64,000 nt of DNA, taken from positions 18,724,001 to 18,788,000 of the forward strand of contig OZ316891.1 in NCBI GenBank assembly GCA_973895155.1. The letters are read 5' to 3'. Position numbers and translations under genes: made by a program. Below the pieces are notes generated by a model, which saw nothing but the letters and a program-made list of their open reading frames with translations, was not told the DNA's origin and did not search any database. This DNA comes from Marsupella aquatica (Eukaryota > Marchantiophyta). Every line of letters starts with the position of its first letter. Position 1 is the first letter of the stretch. Shown one piece after another: positions 48,470 to 61,124 of this stretch.

Positions 48470-48530
48470 AGGCCCCATTAGCCAGAATCTAACGGTCCGC
48501 CTTAAATCTAGGGAGATCTGACTGTCAAGA
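48470..48530 (+). repeat. Dispersed repeat B, copy 2
   Basis: CCCCATTAGCCAGAATCTAA followed by CGGTCCGCCTTAAATCTAGG matches copy 1 at about 15955-16000 with few differences. Sequence on either side has diverged, although GCCACCTTGGCCAAAAAATG (about 48588) may correspond to the GCCACACTAGCTAAAC units downstream of copy 1. Confidence 0.6.
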
Positions 48531-49259
48531 ACATATTGAATACAGAATCTTTTGAGCATCTTCTCTTTTGACACACTTTACATTCGCCACCTTGGCCAAA
48601 AAATGAAATCCTTAAGAAAAATACTGGTACCATTACTCCCGACCCAAATATAATAGGTTGTTTTACGTCTTCGGTGAGAAAGGGACGCATCCTTGCCCTA
48701 CTTCTAGAAAGGACGGTGTGCAGGTGCAGGAGGCAGCATTGATGGACAAGATGGTTGTCGTCATTTATGCGTCATATGGGCCGTTATCAGTCAGGCGGAC
48801 TTAGTGCAATATTCTTCCAGTCTTACACAATCCAGAGTCCTCCAGTAGCAGGAGTGGAGCAGGGAGGGTCAGCAGATCGGCCCCATATTAGAGTCCGCCA
48901 TGGCTTTTTGGCCCTCCATATTGGCCTCCCACTGTTCGAACAAACTCCTGCCGTGGCTTTCTCACTGGTCCCGCGGACATTTGTCGGCCCTCTGCATTTT
49001 CCCCGACTTCATGATTTGATGGGCTGGCAATAAAAAAGATAACTGATTTAGATTCCTGTTACACTTAATTGAGTTATCCTTTCTTTTGAGGTCCTGCGCT
49101 ATCCTTTCGTTTGAGCTCCTGAGTTCTCCCTACTTTGCTGATGCTAGGTGTCACTTGGCTGCCCTGCCACATTTCGTCTTAATTTTGTCACATGTTAGGA
49201 AGTCAAGGGCAGCAGAGTTTCTTGCCCTTGGTTCTCCATTGGCCTGCCTGACAAGAAGG

Positions 49260-49520
49260 TTGAGGCATAAAATTCCCAGTCAATGTTTGAATGTTATCAG
49301 GTCAGGGCAAGAAGACAAAGGTATGCCCACACCCCTGTGGATCTCTTGTTGCGTTGAGTCCACTTCTCATGCCTAAGTGACAAAGAGTTTTAGGCATGAA
49401 ATTCTTTGTCAATGTTTGAATGACACCCCTTACGTTAAGAGTGGGGAAACAAAGGTCTGCCCCACATGCAAGTTGGCTCTCACCCTCTGTTTCACCTGTT
49501 GGGTTGAGTCCAATTCCCTA
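49260..49520 (+). repeat. Degenerate tandem duplication, about 130 bp
   Basis: GGCATAAAATTCCCAGTCAA followed by TGTTTGAATG, ACAAAGGTATGCCC and GTTGCGTTGAGTCCACTTC (from about 49264) recurs as GGCATGAAATTCTTTGTCAA, TGTTTGAATG, ACAAAGGTCTGCCC and GTTGGGTTGAGTCCAATTC (from about 49393). Confidence 0.65.
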
Positions 49521-49660
49521 TTGCAAGCACTGTGGTTGTAGTGATGTTGCACCAACCCCGTGATGACTCACCTTGGGCTCCCACATGAACTCATGCTTTT
49601 GTGAACCATTTTGGCACGATTTTGTGAACCATTTTGGCACAGTTGGAAGGAACCGCAGTG

Positions 49661-49850
49661 GACCCTAAACATTGCTTTGTAAATTCAGAACCGAACAAAG
49701 GTTACCAGTGTGGAATGATATGTGGAGGCCTGTGCTAATTCATAATCTCATGCCTGACCCTAAACATTGCTTTGCAAATTCAGACTGAACATCGGTTACC
49801 AGTGTGTAATGATAGGTGGGAGGCCTCTGCTAATTTATAATCTCATGCGT
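49661..49850 (+). repeat. 95-bp tandem duplication
   Basis: The block beginning GACCCTAAACATTGCTTTG starts at 49661 and again at 49756. Both copies continue with AAATTCAGA, GGTTACCAGTGTG, AATGATA, GGAGGCCT and ATAATCTCATGC. Just upstream a 22-bp unit, GTGAACCATTTTGGCACGAT, is also doubled (49599-49640). Confidence 0.8.
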
Positions 49851-50493
49851 GAAAAGTCCTGCACTTTAAACTGTTTGCAGAATCTATTTAGGTACCATAA
49901 GGAAGGCTGGCTGGGGTTCTACAGTAGACTGAATCTTTGTTCCAAGATTGTTCAAAAAACTTTTTGACTAGAGTAGGTCACTTTTTCTTCACCTTCTATA
50001 AAGAAGATTAGAGCCTAGTAACCCTGCCCAGATTATCATCACCTTGTACAAAGTCGCTACCACGTTGCTCCAGAACTTACAGGACCCCCCCAAAATAAAA
50101 ACAAAAAACACAAAATCAAGTCCGTTTTGGAAAGAAAAGGGCCTCATCCCGTTTTCTTTTCGTACAAAGAGCCGCTAGATCTGAAATCGCACGGCCGAGG
50201 TCTGTATCATTGACTGCCGTTGGAGAGCTGGCACGGTCGGCCCCACACTGACGTCGCGTCATGGCCTCTGTCTGATTTTACTCCCGCCGAGCAGAGTCGG
50301 CCCCACGCTACTGTGGTACTAGTAGTACTACGACTGTAGTCCAGACTCCAGAGTGCCCCAGCGAATTGCCAAAGTGCCTACTGTATGAGCAGTGTCCTCG
50401 TGGACAGTGCTTTTCCTCGTGGACAGTGCGGAGCATTTTGGCCTCGCCCTTGTCCTCCTTTTATCAGTCGAGAAGTCTCTGGGCGATGGTCCC

Positions 50494-50597
50494 TCGCTCG
50501 CTCGTGTACAGTGGAAGCTCTGGTTTCCTCTCTCTGCGTCGCTTGTCGCTCGCTCGTGTACAGTGGAAGCTCTGGTTTCCTCTCTCTGCGTCGCTTT
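50494..50597 (+). repeat. Near-perfect 52-bp tandem duplication upstream of inositol-phosphate synthase
   Basis: TCGCTCGCTCGTGTACAGTG followed by GAAGCTCTGGTTTCCTCTCT and CTGCGTCGCTT starts at 50494 and again at 50546 with no visible mismatch. It lies about 0.6 kb before the start codon. A smaller doubled unit, CCTCGTGGACAGTGC, occurs just before at 50396-50430. Confidence 0.9.
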
Positions 50598-51189
50598 GAT
50601 TGCCTCTGGGGGAACTCCGTTGCCTCCGCGACTGCTGCTGCCATCTTGTCTCCTCTTTTCAGCTTTTCTTCTGTGACTCTCTGTCTCGCCTGGCCGTCCA
50701 TCCCCTACAATAACTGCAGCTGAGGAAATGGGTGGAGGACGAAGATCTTATTAGACTGCACGAGAGGAAAACGGCGGACGGCTTGCCGGGCTCAGGTTCA
50801 GCGCAGACCAGTGGCGTTATATATAGTGCAGAGATTTAGTCAAGCGACGAGGCTTTGCGTTAGGCCAGGAACATTCGGAGCAGGGCAGGGGTTGCGACTC
50901 TGTTATCATCTAGGTGCAGCTGCTGATCTTGTTGTTGTGGGAGATGGGTGCGGTTTGAGCTGTGGTCGTCTGTGCTGGTCTCTGATCCATTGCTGCGCGA
51001 CAGACAGCCTCAAGCTAGGAGTGATCTTGATCGGAGGCCATAGCGAGCACTCTCTGAGAGGTCGAGGGCTGTGCTGCCGTTCTGTTTTTCAATTTTAGCT
51101 GGGATTCCGGTGTTTTTGTCTACTATAGTAGAAGTGGTCACTCGAGAAAAACTAATTCTGTGGTCTCCCACCCTAGCTCGGGAATCAAA

Positions 51190-54100
51190 ATGTTGGTCGA
51201 GAGCTTCCGAGTGGAGAGTGAGCAAGTGACGTACACGGAAGATGAGATAAAGTCCGTTTATCCGTATCAGACCACCGAAGTCATCCATCAGGAGACGGAT
51301 GGCAAGTACGAGTGGATTGTGCACCCGAAAGTAGTCGAGTACGAGTTCAACACTTCTCGAAAAGTTCCAAAACTCGGGTATGCGCCTTCTTGTCTTCGTA
51401 TTCCGTGAATCGTTTGGAGTGTAAGGTAAACGGACAATGCTGATGGAGTTCGATAGCCTACGATGTAATGCGTAAATTAAAGCCTGCTTTCCGGAGTCCT
51501 GAGGAGGAGATGCTGATGCCTCGATGTTGTGGTAGTTTATTGGTGATTTTGTATCAGCTCTTCGAATCGGCGTTTGGGAATTGCGGTAGTAATTGGAATG
51601 ACTTTGATGTTTGAAGGGTTATGCTTGTTGGATGGGGTGGTAATAACGGGACGACTCTCACCGGAGGGATTATCGCCAACAAGGAGTAAGTATTCGTACA
51701 TTCAACCCAATGTGGTGTTGACTACCGACCTTTTGTTCCTAACAGCAACTTCATCTGTTCGATTGCTACACAGTTGAGAACTGGACGAATGGTGGTCACA
51801 CTGCGTTCTCATGCCATGCTGGGCTGGATATTGAATTTTGCTCATAATTGTAGGGCCAAACGGGTCATACTGCATTGTCATGCATTACTTGGCAGGATAT
51901 TGAATTCCAGTATATGGTCACACTGGATTCTCTTGCCATGCCTGGCAGGATAATGAATTTTGCTATCGAGTATTGGGCCAGACATTGTTTGGGTGTGGTG
52001 TACTGATGGTTGTGTGATACCTTTCTGTTTGGTTGGTGCAGGGGAATATCGTGGGTGACCAAGGATGGCGTCCAGCGTGCCAATTACTTTGGGTCTCTCA
52101 CACAGGCCTCGACGTGCCACATTGGAGCCTACAGCGGTGAAGAAATTTATGTCCCATTCAAGAGCCTGCTCCCCATGGTGAGCGACCTCGTTCCGAACTG
52201 ATCGGTGGAATGACAGAGCACGATTGAACGGACTTAGTAAACCTTCGTTTCTCATGGGTTAGGTTACTCTTGGCGAACTTTTGGGTGGCCTGAACCAGCA
52301 ATTTATATTGGAGATTGAGAAGTTATTGAATTTGACGTGTAAAATCCCTCGTTGGAAGTGTGATGAATGCTGGTTGTCATCCAAATACAGCAGCAGACTT
52401 GGAATATGACTGTTTAATTCGGTGAACTGGGTTTTGTTATCCTTAGGTGGATCCTAGTGACATAGTCCTCGGTGGATGGGATATCTCCAACATGAATTTG
52501 GCGGACGGCATGGACCGTGCCAGAGTTTTCGACATTGATTTGCAGAAGCAGCTACGACCTTACATGCAGGAAATTGTCCCACTGCCCGGGATTTTTGATG
52601 CAGATTTCATCGCTGCTAACCAAGGAGCTCGTGCGAACAATATCATCAAAGGCTCGAAGAAGGAGCAGATGGAGCACATCATCCAAGATATCAGGTGAAG
52701 TAACAGCATGTTCAATGTATTGCCAACACGTCAGCTGGTGTTTCATATCTGTCCCTATTCGTAGACCAGAGAATGGGTTCACTTTCTGTGAGCTGTCGAG
52801 TACGCATCGTAACATGTGCCAGATGGCTTTACGCCGGCGTTTCATGGAACACAAGGGTCGTACCGCGTGCAGCTAATTTTGGACGATGGATTGTACGGGG
52901 ACGGTCAGTAGATGGAATGGGTTCGCAGTTGCAATATGGGCTTTTGTGTCTTGGAAATTACTAGAGGCTGAGATATTTTGTGCAGTACTTTTCCTGCAGT
53001 TGGGCCTGTAAAACAACTTCTAAGAGTACGAATAGGGTAACTGTCCAAAGTACTTCTGAGGATCAGTTGTCTGCAGTGTTTTTGTTACACAGTTCGCGTT
53101 TGAACGTTTGAACGTTTCCCTTGCAAGCCACTGAGGTGCGTGTTAGGGGAATTTGACGGGACTAGGATCTCGATTTCAATTCACCGCAAACAAGCTTACA
53201 TGCCAGGCATCAATGTTAACGCGTCGGTGTACCGAAATTTGAATCAATCTGACTTCGAATCTAGTACTCCTGTTCTAGTTTCCTCCGGGGTCATTCGATT
53301 GTGTCCTGTAGTTGAGGTGCGGAGTTTGTCCACCTGGACTCATCGCAACCCGCACCAGCTAGAAATTTCAAGGACGATGCTGATTGGAGAAGCAATTGGC
53401 CAGCCCCTGTGTCGTATTTCTTTGTGATAAGTACTCTTTTAGCACTTTTCTCCTCCACATAGGTTTTAACTCGTTTGCCCAGTTACACCATTGTCTATTC
53501 AGGAACTTCAAGTCCGCTACAAAGGTCGACAAGGTGGTAGTGCTCTGGACTGCGAACACAGAGCGGTATAGCGATGTCATTGTAGGCTTGAATGATACCA
53601 AGGAGACACTTTTCGCGTCCCTGGAGAAAGATGAATCAGAAATCTCGCCTTCTACCTTGTATGCTCTGGCATGCATCCATGAGAAAGTTCCTTTCATCAA
53701 TGGCAGTCCTCAGAATACTTTCGTACCCGGTAAGCTACGAGAATTTAACTGGGAGTGTTTTTTTAGTTCGGCAACTTCATTCCCAGATTTTAACCTGCAG
53801 TTTCTGTGGCTGTTGAGAGCAGGAGTGATTGAGTACGCCATTCAGGAGAGTGTCCTCATCGGAGGGGATGACTTCAAGAGTGGACAAACGAAGATGAAGT
53901 CTGTTTTAGTTGATTTCTTAGTTGGAGCCGGGATCAAGGTGAGATGGCTTGCCTGTTTGTGTTAATTTATCAATCGGAGATGGGAAGGGGAGGACCTCAA
54001 GGGCTGAGCCTAATTTTTTAATGCCCTCGAATAGATTTGTGTTGATTAGTGAAGAGTTTGGTCGAGCTTCAGGCGCTACAGCCTTTTCGGAGTTCTGTAC

Positions 54101-55158
54101 TGATAATCTGTTGCATTCTGCAGCCAACCTCGATTGTCAGCTACAATCATTTGGGAAATAACGATGGCATGAACCTATCAGCGCCTCAGACGTTCCGTTC
54201 AAAAGAGATCTCTAAAAGTAATGTTGTCGACGACATGGTATCAAGCAATTCCATTTTGTATGGCCCAGGGGAGCATCCTGATCATGTCATCGTCATCAAG
54301 GTAAAAACGTTACCCTCCAATGGTCAAGTATCGTACCCTGGGGCATTCTCTTACACATTTTGGAATTCGTTAAGGTCTCTCCGCACATTTGGCATAATAG
54401 AAATTTCTCTTTTGGTTGTTGGTTGCTGCAGTATGTACCATACGTCGGAGACAGTAAAAGGGCTATGGACGAGTACACCTCAGAAATTTTCATGGGAGGC
54501 CGAAACACTATCGTCATGCACAACACTTGCGAAGACTCACTGTTAGCAGCTCCCCTCATTCTTGACTTGGTTCTCCTGGCCGAGCTCTGCACCAGGATCA
54601 CACTGAAAGAAGATGGCCAGGTATTTTTCCTTGCCGGCTACTTCAAAAAGTTGTCGACATGCTTGAATTCCCACTTACTTCACCTATAGGTCCCGTGCGC
54701 CTGAGCTGGCAGAGCTAAACGGTTGCTTCAAATCTCTTGTGACCATGTCGCTTGGCTGAGCTCTGGAAGGGCGTGTACTTGTGCAGGACAAGTTTAGATC
54801 ATTCCACCCCGTGGCAACCCTTTTGAGTTACTTGACCAAGGCTCCTTTGGTGAGAACCTCCCACAGACACGAATCCTGCGGTCGGTCATTTTTATTAGAT
54901 TGACGAGAATTGTTGAAGAAATTTGGCATCTTGTCTTGCGATTCACTACTATTTGCTGAAGACTCTTCTGTTATTTCATCATGGTGTTGTTGCCTGGAAC
55001 AACAGCAGAGTAACACTAAACTCTGTGGTCAACTTCAGGTGCCTGCCGGGACACCAGTGGTAAACGCCCTGGCGAAACAAAGAGCGATGTTGGAGAATGT
55101 TATCCGAGCCTGCATCGGATTGGCTCCAGAGAACAACATGATGTTGGAATTCAAGTAG
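51190..55158 (+). CDS. MIPS: myo-Inositol-3-phosphate synthase (ten exons)
   Basis: Converts glucose 6-phosphate to inositol 3-phosphate with NAD+, the committed step of inositol synthesis that feeds phytate, phosphoinositides and cell-wall sugars; usually cytosolic. Exons: 51190-51377, 51617-51685, 52042-52177, 52447-52694, 53503-53729, 53823-53938, 54124-54300, 54432-54620, 54787-54849 and 55039-55158. All junctions are GT-AG, the frame closes, and the product is 510 residues, the usual plant length. The start [20 protein letters not shown] aligns with plant enzymes. Landmarks are the NAD-binding [20 protein letters not shown] (exon 2), [112 protein letters not shown] and [20 protein letters not shown], ending [13 protein letters not shown]. 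No damage is seen. Confidence 0.97.
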
Positions 55159-57150
55159 AGAGATTGCGTTCAATCCTGAGTTTTGATTTCTTGGCCGATT
55201 GGTCAGCCCTTCCCGCTTCTCAGATCGAGGATGTTGGGAGGAGTCTATGGACTCTCATTGTACATAATAAAGTATGGGAGTCATAGCATTTTGAGTTGTC
55301 ACAATTTGCGCATGTACAGTCGGAAACTAGAACTAGAACTGTATTGAGGTCTGTAGCTCCTTCCTTGATTCCATGGGTGTGCATCTGCTGCATTAAGTCC
55401 CTCTAGCTCCTGGTAGGTCTCGAACTCCCTCGCTCGCCAGGGAGGGTCCCTTGGTGGATTTGTGGGCACCCCTGGCCCTACGCGTTTGCATGGGTGTCCC
55501 TAGCGAACCTGAGAATGTTGCATGCTCGACGGTCGTCTATTGATGAGTTGGATCAGTGGTTATCCCTAGCTACAGCACTTTACAGTGTTGCATGCTCCGA
55601 AGATCGTCTCTCGATGAGTTGGATCAGTGGGTATCCCTGGCCCTAGACTGTTGCACGGGTTTCCCTAGTTACATTACCTGACAGTGTTGAATGCTCCGAA
55701 GACCGTCTATTGATGCGTTGGATCACTTGGTATCCCTCAATCCCTGGCCCTACTCCGTTGTATTGGTATAATTAGCCCTAGGAACCCGACAGTGTTGCAT
55801 GCTCCATAGATCGTCTATTGATGAGTTGGATCAGTGGGTGGTATTCCTGGCCACCCTACTCTATTGCATTGGTGTCCCTAGTTACCTTACAGTGGTGCAA
55901 GCTCCAAAGATCTTCTACTGATGAGGCGGATGTAGTGGGTATCCCTGGCTGCCCGGCACTGTTGTATGTTCCACAGATGCTAATCTATTGGTGCGATCAG
56001 CTCTATACAGTGTTGTATGTTCCACATGGATTTTTTGCGTTCCAGATTTCAACGCAAGGGCATACATACAACGAGGCTTTTCTGAGAGGGACCGGAGTTT
56101 CAAAGATCAACTTCTTCGCTTTCAAGGCAAAAAAGGAGACTAGGCAAAAAAGAACAAAACCTCAAGGCGAAATAAAAGGTCAGTTTGCCATCAAAATTTA
56201 CACCTCATAATTCCGAAAGGGACCTACAACGAGAGGACAGTTACCAAAACGGCGACAAGACCCGTGGACACATGTCAAGTCTCTCTTCCCATGGAAAAAA
56301 CGGTGGGATTAGTTAGAAACTGTACAATTGTTAAAGTCAAAGAGTCATTTGCAAGTTTCAACGGAAGAACGTTGTCCCATTGACGACATTATTTTATCCT
56401 CATTTGAATTGAAAATGACAAATCCCAATACGAACGGTGCGTTCATCGATTCCATACGATTCACTTTCAGTGTAAGAATTTTCAGTCCATTGGCAAATCT
56501 TGGTCTGTACAAATTGTGGAATTCGATCACTTTGCTCAAGAAATTCTGGAACAATCAAGATACTTTCTTTCTATTAAGAAACTGCGAAAGAAACTTTATG
56601 CCTATTAACAAAAGGTGAAAGTCAGTGACAATCTGAACGAAACTGTAACACATGTTATGTTTTGATGTATCGCATCGGGTCTATTGGGGTTCTTAAAGTT
56701 CACAAGGGATTTATGACAAAGTGTTTGGTCTATTCGGGCTTCCTTTTCCAGTATAAATTGAACATTAATCCAAATCAATCACCTTCAATTGAGTAATTCA
56801 TTTTTTGTCAATTGACCTGGTCCTTCAAAATTTGGAGTGGCAAAAGTGCTTGGTCCATCCGGGCTTCCTTTTCCAGTATCAATTGAAAATTCATCAAATT
56901 CAATTGAGTAATACATCTTATATCAATTGAGTAATACATTTTTTATAACCTGGTCATTCAAAATTTAGAGTGCCAAAAAAGAAGTAATCAATGAACAAAA
57001 AGTATAATACCAAAAGTGAATTAAATATAGTGGGGATCTAAAGGACTGTAAAACCATTCACACAAAAAGGAATCAAGTGGCGGAGACAAAATATAGAAAA
57101 TGAAACCAACCCTCCATGTACAATAATCAGGAGTTATTCATTTTATCATC
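55159..57150. other. Spacer downstream of inositol-phosphate synthase
   Basis: It contains the 3' untranslated region (an AATAA-type run, CATAATAAAG, at about 55263), the tandem array at 55470-56020, and AT-rich sequence at 56200-57150 with a locally repeated phrase, TTGGTC then ATTCGGGCTTCCTTTTCCAG (about 56727 and 56848, the second reading ATCCGGGC). No coding region is supported. Confidence 0.5.
55470..56020 (+). repeat. Tandem array of about 70-108-bp units
   Basis: The core TCTATTGATGAGTTGGATCA recurs at about 55537, 55607, 55706, 55814 and 55914 (last diverged). It is preceded in most copies by GTGTTGCATGCTCC and followed by GTGGGTATCCCTGGCCCTA and TGTCCCTAG. Spacing is 70, 99, 108 and 100 bp, so the first unit lacks part of the rest. 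Confidence 0.85.
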
Positions 57151-57179
57151 ATGAATGGAGAAGATTTCACTATGGCTAA

Positions 57180-57700
57180 TTTTTCTCACTCTCGACATCT
57201 CTTCTTTCCTTGATATTTGTTTCTCTCCTCGACATCTTTTCCCCACCTCCACATCTTTTTTTCATCTCAACATCTTATCTTTTTCTCACCTTGACATATT
57301 TCCTTCACCCTCGACTTGTTTTTTCTCCTCAACATCTTTCCTCATCTTTTACATCTTTCTCTCACCTCGCCATGTTTTCACATCCTTTTTCACCTTGACT
57401 TCTTTTCTTCCCCTCAACATCTGTTTTTCTCATTGACATATTTGTTCACCTCAACATCTGACCATTTTCACACCTCCACATTTTAATCTCACCACAACAT
57501 CTTTTCCTCGCCCTCAACTTCTTTTCTCTCCTCAACATCTATTCCTCATCTTCGCATATTTTTCTCACCTCGCCATCTTTTCTGTCTTTGATATATTTTT
57601 CTCAGCTCGACATCATCTTTTCACCTCTACATCTTTTTTCTCACTTCAACTTCTTTTCTCACCTTGCTATTTTTTTCACCTCATCATCTTTTTCTCAGTA
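57180..57700 (+). repeat. Degenerate pyrimidine-rich minisatellite 2
   Basis: About twenty-five head-to-tail units of roughly 17-22 bp with the consensus TTTTCTCACCTCGACATC, essentially the same as the array at 45960-46370. It accounts for the low-complexity frames at 57155-57436. Confidence 0.85.
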
Positions 57701-60700
57701 TATGTTGTGCAATTTTTGGCTTAACGACATCCTGGGTAATTAACATGACGTCTCATTTCTTAAGTACATCCTGGGTGCCATGACATCTATTTTCTTCTCG
57801 GGGGCCTCAGTACACAAAGACCCCCATATCACACTTGACATTTTGGACCCTTGCACCCTTAACTCATTAAGTAAAGTTTTTTCCCCTTCCATATCATACT
57901 TATAAGAATTCCAAATCCTAACATTTTGACCCCTAAAAATAATTAAGTAAAGTTTTGTTGTGAATTAAACACCCTATAGTAAGAAAAGAAAAGTTCATTC
58001 AAATGCGCATCATATTCGGGTCTTTGCCAAGCTTATTCATACCCTAATGTGCTCCTTTGGCATCCATATCTCATGGAAAACTAATAGTATATCTAGTGTT
58101 GATGCTTCCACTAAGAATACCAATTCTAGTAGAAGCTTTAGCAATATACACTATGAGTTATTTATATTTGCAATCTATTATGCTTGTCTCATGTGAAAGG
58201 TAGGTGCACCAAAAGGGAATTGAGTTAAGAATCTGAATGGTGAGTGTATGTTGCAGAGAGGAATTGAACCCCTTATTGAGCAAGAAGCTCAAGTATCCAA
58301 ATCTATCACCCCCTAGCCTATTCCCCTAACCTATCCCCTGTATATGCTAAAACCACTACCATGACTATTGATGCATGCAAATCATTCAACTCTAGACATG
58401 GTCTCCAGATAAGTATCCAAAGCTTATTTATTAACTCGATCTAACACATACACTAATTCAATCCCTTGTTTCATGGTTAGAGTAACATTAGTCATCGCCA
58501 TTTCTATATCAATCCATTGTAAATAAATTGTATCATAAGTGAATTCAACTTTGCTTGAGCTTGTTGGCTTATACCAATTGAACAAGAACTGATTGGCAAA
58601 TACTCCCTATGTGTCCATGAGGAGGTGTTGGCCTGTCAAGCAAATCAATAGCAAATCTCACCCTAGTCCATTGTCCCTTAACTTTCTGTCTCATCATCAT
58701 ACTTCTTTCTTTGCTTGCACTACTGGCTCTTGAATCCTAGATTTACCTCTTCCCTTACCTCTTCCCCTTCTTTCATCTTGTGGAAGGGCCTGAAGCATTA
58801 GCACTTTCAAATGCTACTCCACAATCACTCCCAACATCAACAAAACAAGTCACAATATTGGATCACATTGTTTCCTCTTACCAAGATTATAGTATGCCAC
58901 TTGCTTCACCCTTGTCAACCTATCTTAATTTAGACAAATGAGGGTTGCCCACTAGTTGACTCACCAAAGTTGATTTGTGAATTGTTCTGCCCTCATAGGT
59001 AACTGTAGGCAAAACCTTCTTCGATCTTTTCTTGCACAGGGATCTGAATAGACTGTGTAAGCTGAGCCACAACAGAAGATAGAACATGACAAACCTCATG
59101 CCCCAAAGTATCTACCTCTACAGAATGAGGTTCTGGTATGTCTAACTAAGCCTCATCCTGCAAAACATCATCAAAAATGGTTAGCTCATTTGTCAACCAT
59201 GCATCAATTCGATTTAGATCTTCCTCAGGATCTTCAAATTCATGAACTCTCCTTCTGGACGAGGTTCAATTGGAGATCTGTGCTCTACATGCTCTTCAAA
59301 ATCATTTGCAACAACTATCTCTTCTATTATTGCTGAATCTGGCCATGTTTCAACTTCCACATCCCAAGGGTGAGTCCACCATTGCTTTCTTGCTGCTGAC
59401 AAATCACTTCGGAGAGACATTTGTAACCTTCTAAGCAACTCTTTTGTTTCTTCAAATCCTTCTTTTTAACGCTACAACCACCAACTCATTAGTTTTCACT
59501 TTAGAGTAATCAAAATATTAGGTGCATCTTCACCCTCAAGTAAAGGATGAAGCTTGGCCCATACATGATCTTGCTTTTTATGTGAGCGAGCTACATACTT
59601 TTAAGCCCTCTAGTCCATATTCTAATCTAGCAAGACGATTATACCCAACAACACTATCCAATAAAGAGCCAAAATCATAATTCCTCTCATGGCCACTCAT
59701 TCCACCTATCTTGAGCTGAAAAAGATCTCACGACAATCATAACCCAACTCATGAAATAAAACACACAAGTGAGAGAACTTATCATGAAATGCACATGATA
59801 CAAGCAGCACAATAAATTGGCAAGACATATTAACAGCATGAAAAGCTTGGATTGAAATCATTTTTAATTTTCTCTGTATATGAAGATCGAAGCTCCACAA
59901 TCAAAAGAACCAATATTGAGAAAGTATCTTTTAATATCAAGAAAGTATCTTGGTAACAAAAGGGTATGCCCTTGTTATAATCCTCAAATGTATTTACAAT
60001 CTTATTATAGCCATCCTCACCGTCACCTACAAGAATTTCCAATCCAAATTCATAGGTATGCGCGCCCATCCTTATGGCCACATAAACCAATCAAAGTGTC
60101 ATACTTGGCCTCCCACGTGTATAGAGCCCAATGAACATTAAGTTAGATATAAAGAATTGGTAGAACTACATGTATTACAAATAAGCTTCAAATGCCTATT
60201 ATGCAAACATACTTTGGGCTTTGCTTTATCCTTGTTTCATCCTCTACAAGCATGACAGGTATATTGCCTTGAATTCCTAACATCTCCTTTCCAGCAGACA
60301 ACATCCGAGCCACCTCATTGAATGTTTCTAGCCTGCTTCCAACACAAAATTGCACAAATTTTTTAGGTATTTACTCAAGGTCTAGGATTACAACATGTAA
60401 CCATAGTTAGGCATAATTGCTATGACCATTCACAATATTCTTCAAAAAAAGGCTCAAATATTTTCTGTCTATAGCTACTCCTAACAGTTCCTGCAATTTT
60501 CTTTTCCTAGTACTAAGGGCACACACTTTCTGAGTCTATAGTGCCAACAACCATCTCTCCTTTCTTCTCTTGACATTAAGACCATTCATCTATGTGGTCA
60601 ACTTTGGACGTGTCAAATAATGTTATAACATGACATCTATTGCAAATTAGATTCAGAAACCCTCCACCATACAAGGACAATCTACAACATTGTTTATGCC

Positions 60701-61124
60701 TAAATAGTCCTTGTATATGTACAACAAAATTGGTGATAGGATTTAGACATCAATAGAGGGTGCAACATCTAAATCCCATACATGTCCTCCACTTTGATCA
60801 TGCAGGATACCTTTCACAACATACTTCACATTCTTCCACTCTACATATTCATCCCATATTCCATTGATGATCGACCCACTTGTGCTAGAGCTACTGCTTG
60901 CATTGGAAGCATCCTCCTTGAAGAATTTTAAAATTGATTATGTGAAGGATGTTGATCCCTCTCATCTGACTTCCTTGGTCACCCACGCACAAGGGGCAGA
61001 TGAAATAGGTCATCACCACCTCCACACTCAACATTGAGATTCTGAACTATCTTTAAACTAGTTGCTATGGCCCATTCATAATCAAACTCAGGCTTCTGTG
61101 CAAGATCTGAGGGCTTCACCCTAG

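Larger units (their letters stand above)
45317..51189. other. Long spacer before inositol-phosphate synthase
   Basis: No gene is supported. It contains the first pyrimidine minisatellite (45960-46370), a CCCCCTTAGGGGGG palindrome at about 46946, dispersed repeat B copy 2 (48470-48530), tandem duplications at 49260-49520 and 49661-49850, and the 52-bp repeat at 50494-50597. Sequence from about 50700 to 51189 is probably the promoter and 5' untranslated region of the synthase gene. Bases 46400-48400 are AT-rich with a TATA-like TATATATAG at about 47442 and no recognisable product. Confidence 0.5.

Noticed and set aside
50366-50723. Overlapping frames of 77-112 residues on both strands
   Set aside because: They follow the 52-bp tandem repeat in three frames, show repeat translation only, and precede the inositol-phosphate synthase start.
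53384-53702. Extra 5' extension of the frame at 53384-53965
   Set aside because: The open frame begins in an intron; the real exon of inositol-phosphate synthase starts at 53503 after a TTCAG acceptor and keeps the family frame.
57155-57436. 93-residue Phe/Ser/Leu-rich plus-strand frame
   Set aside because: Pure translation of the pyrimidine minisatellite.
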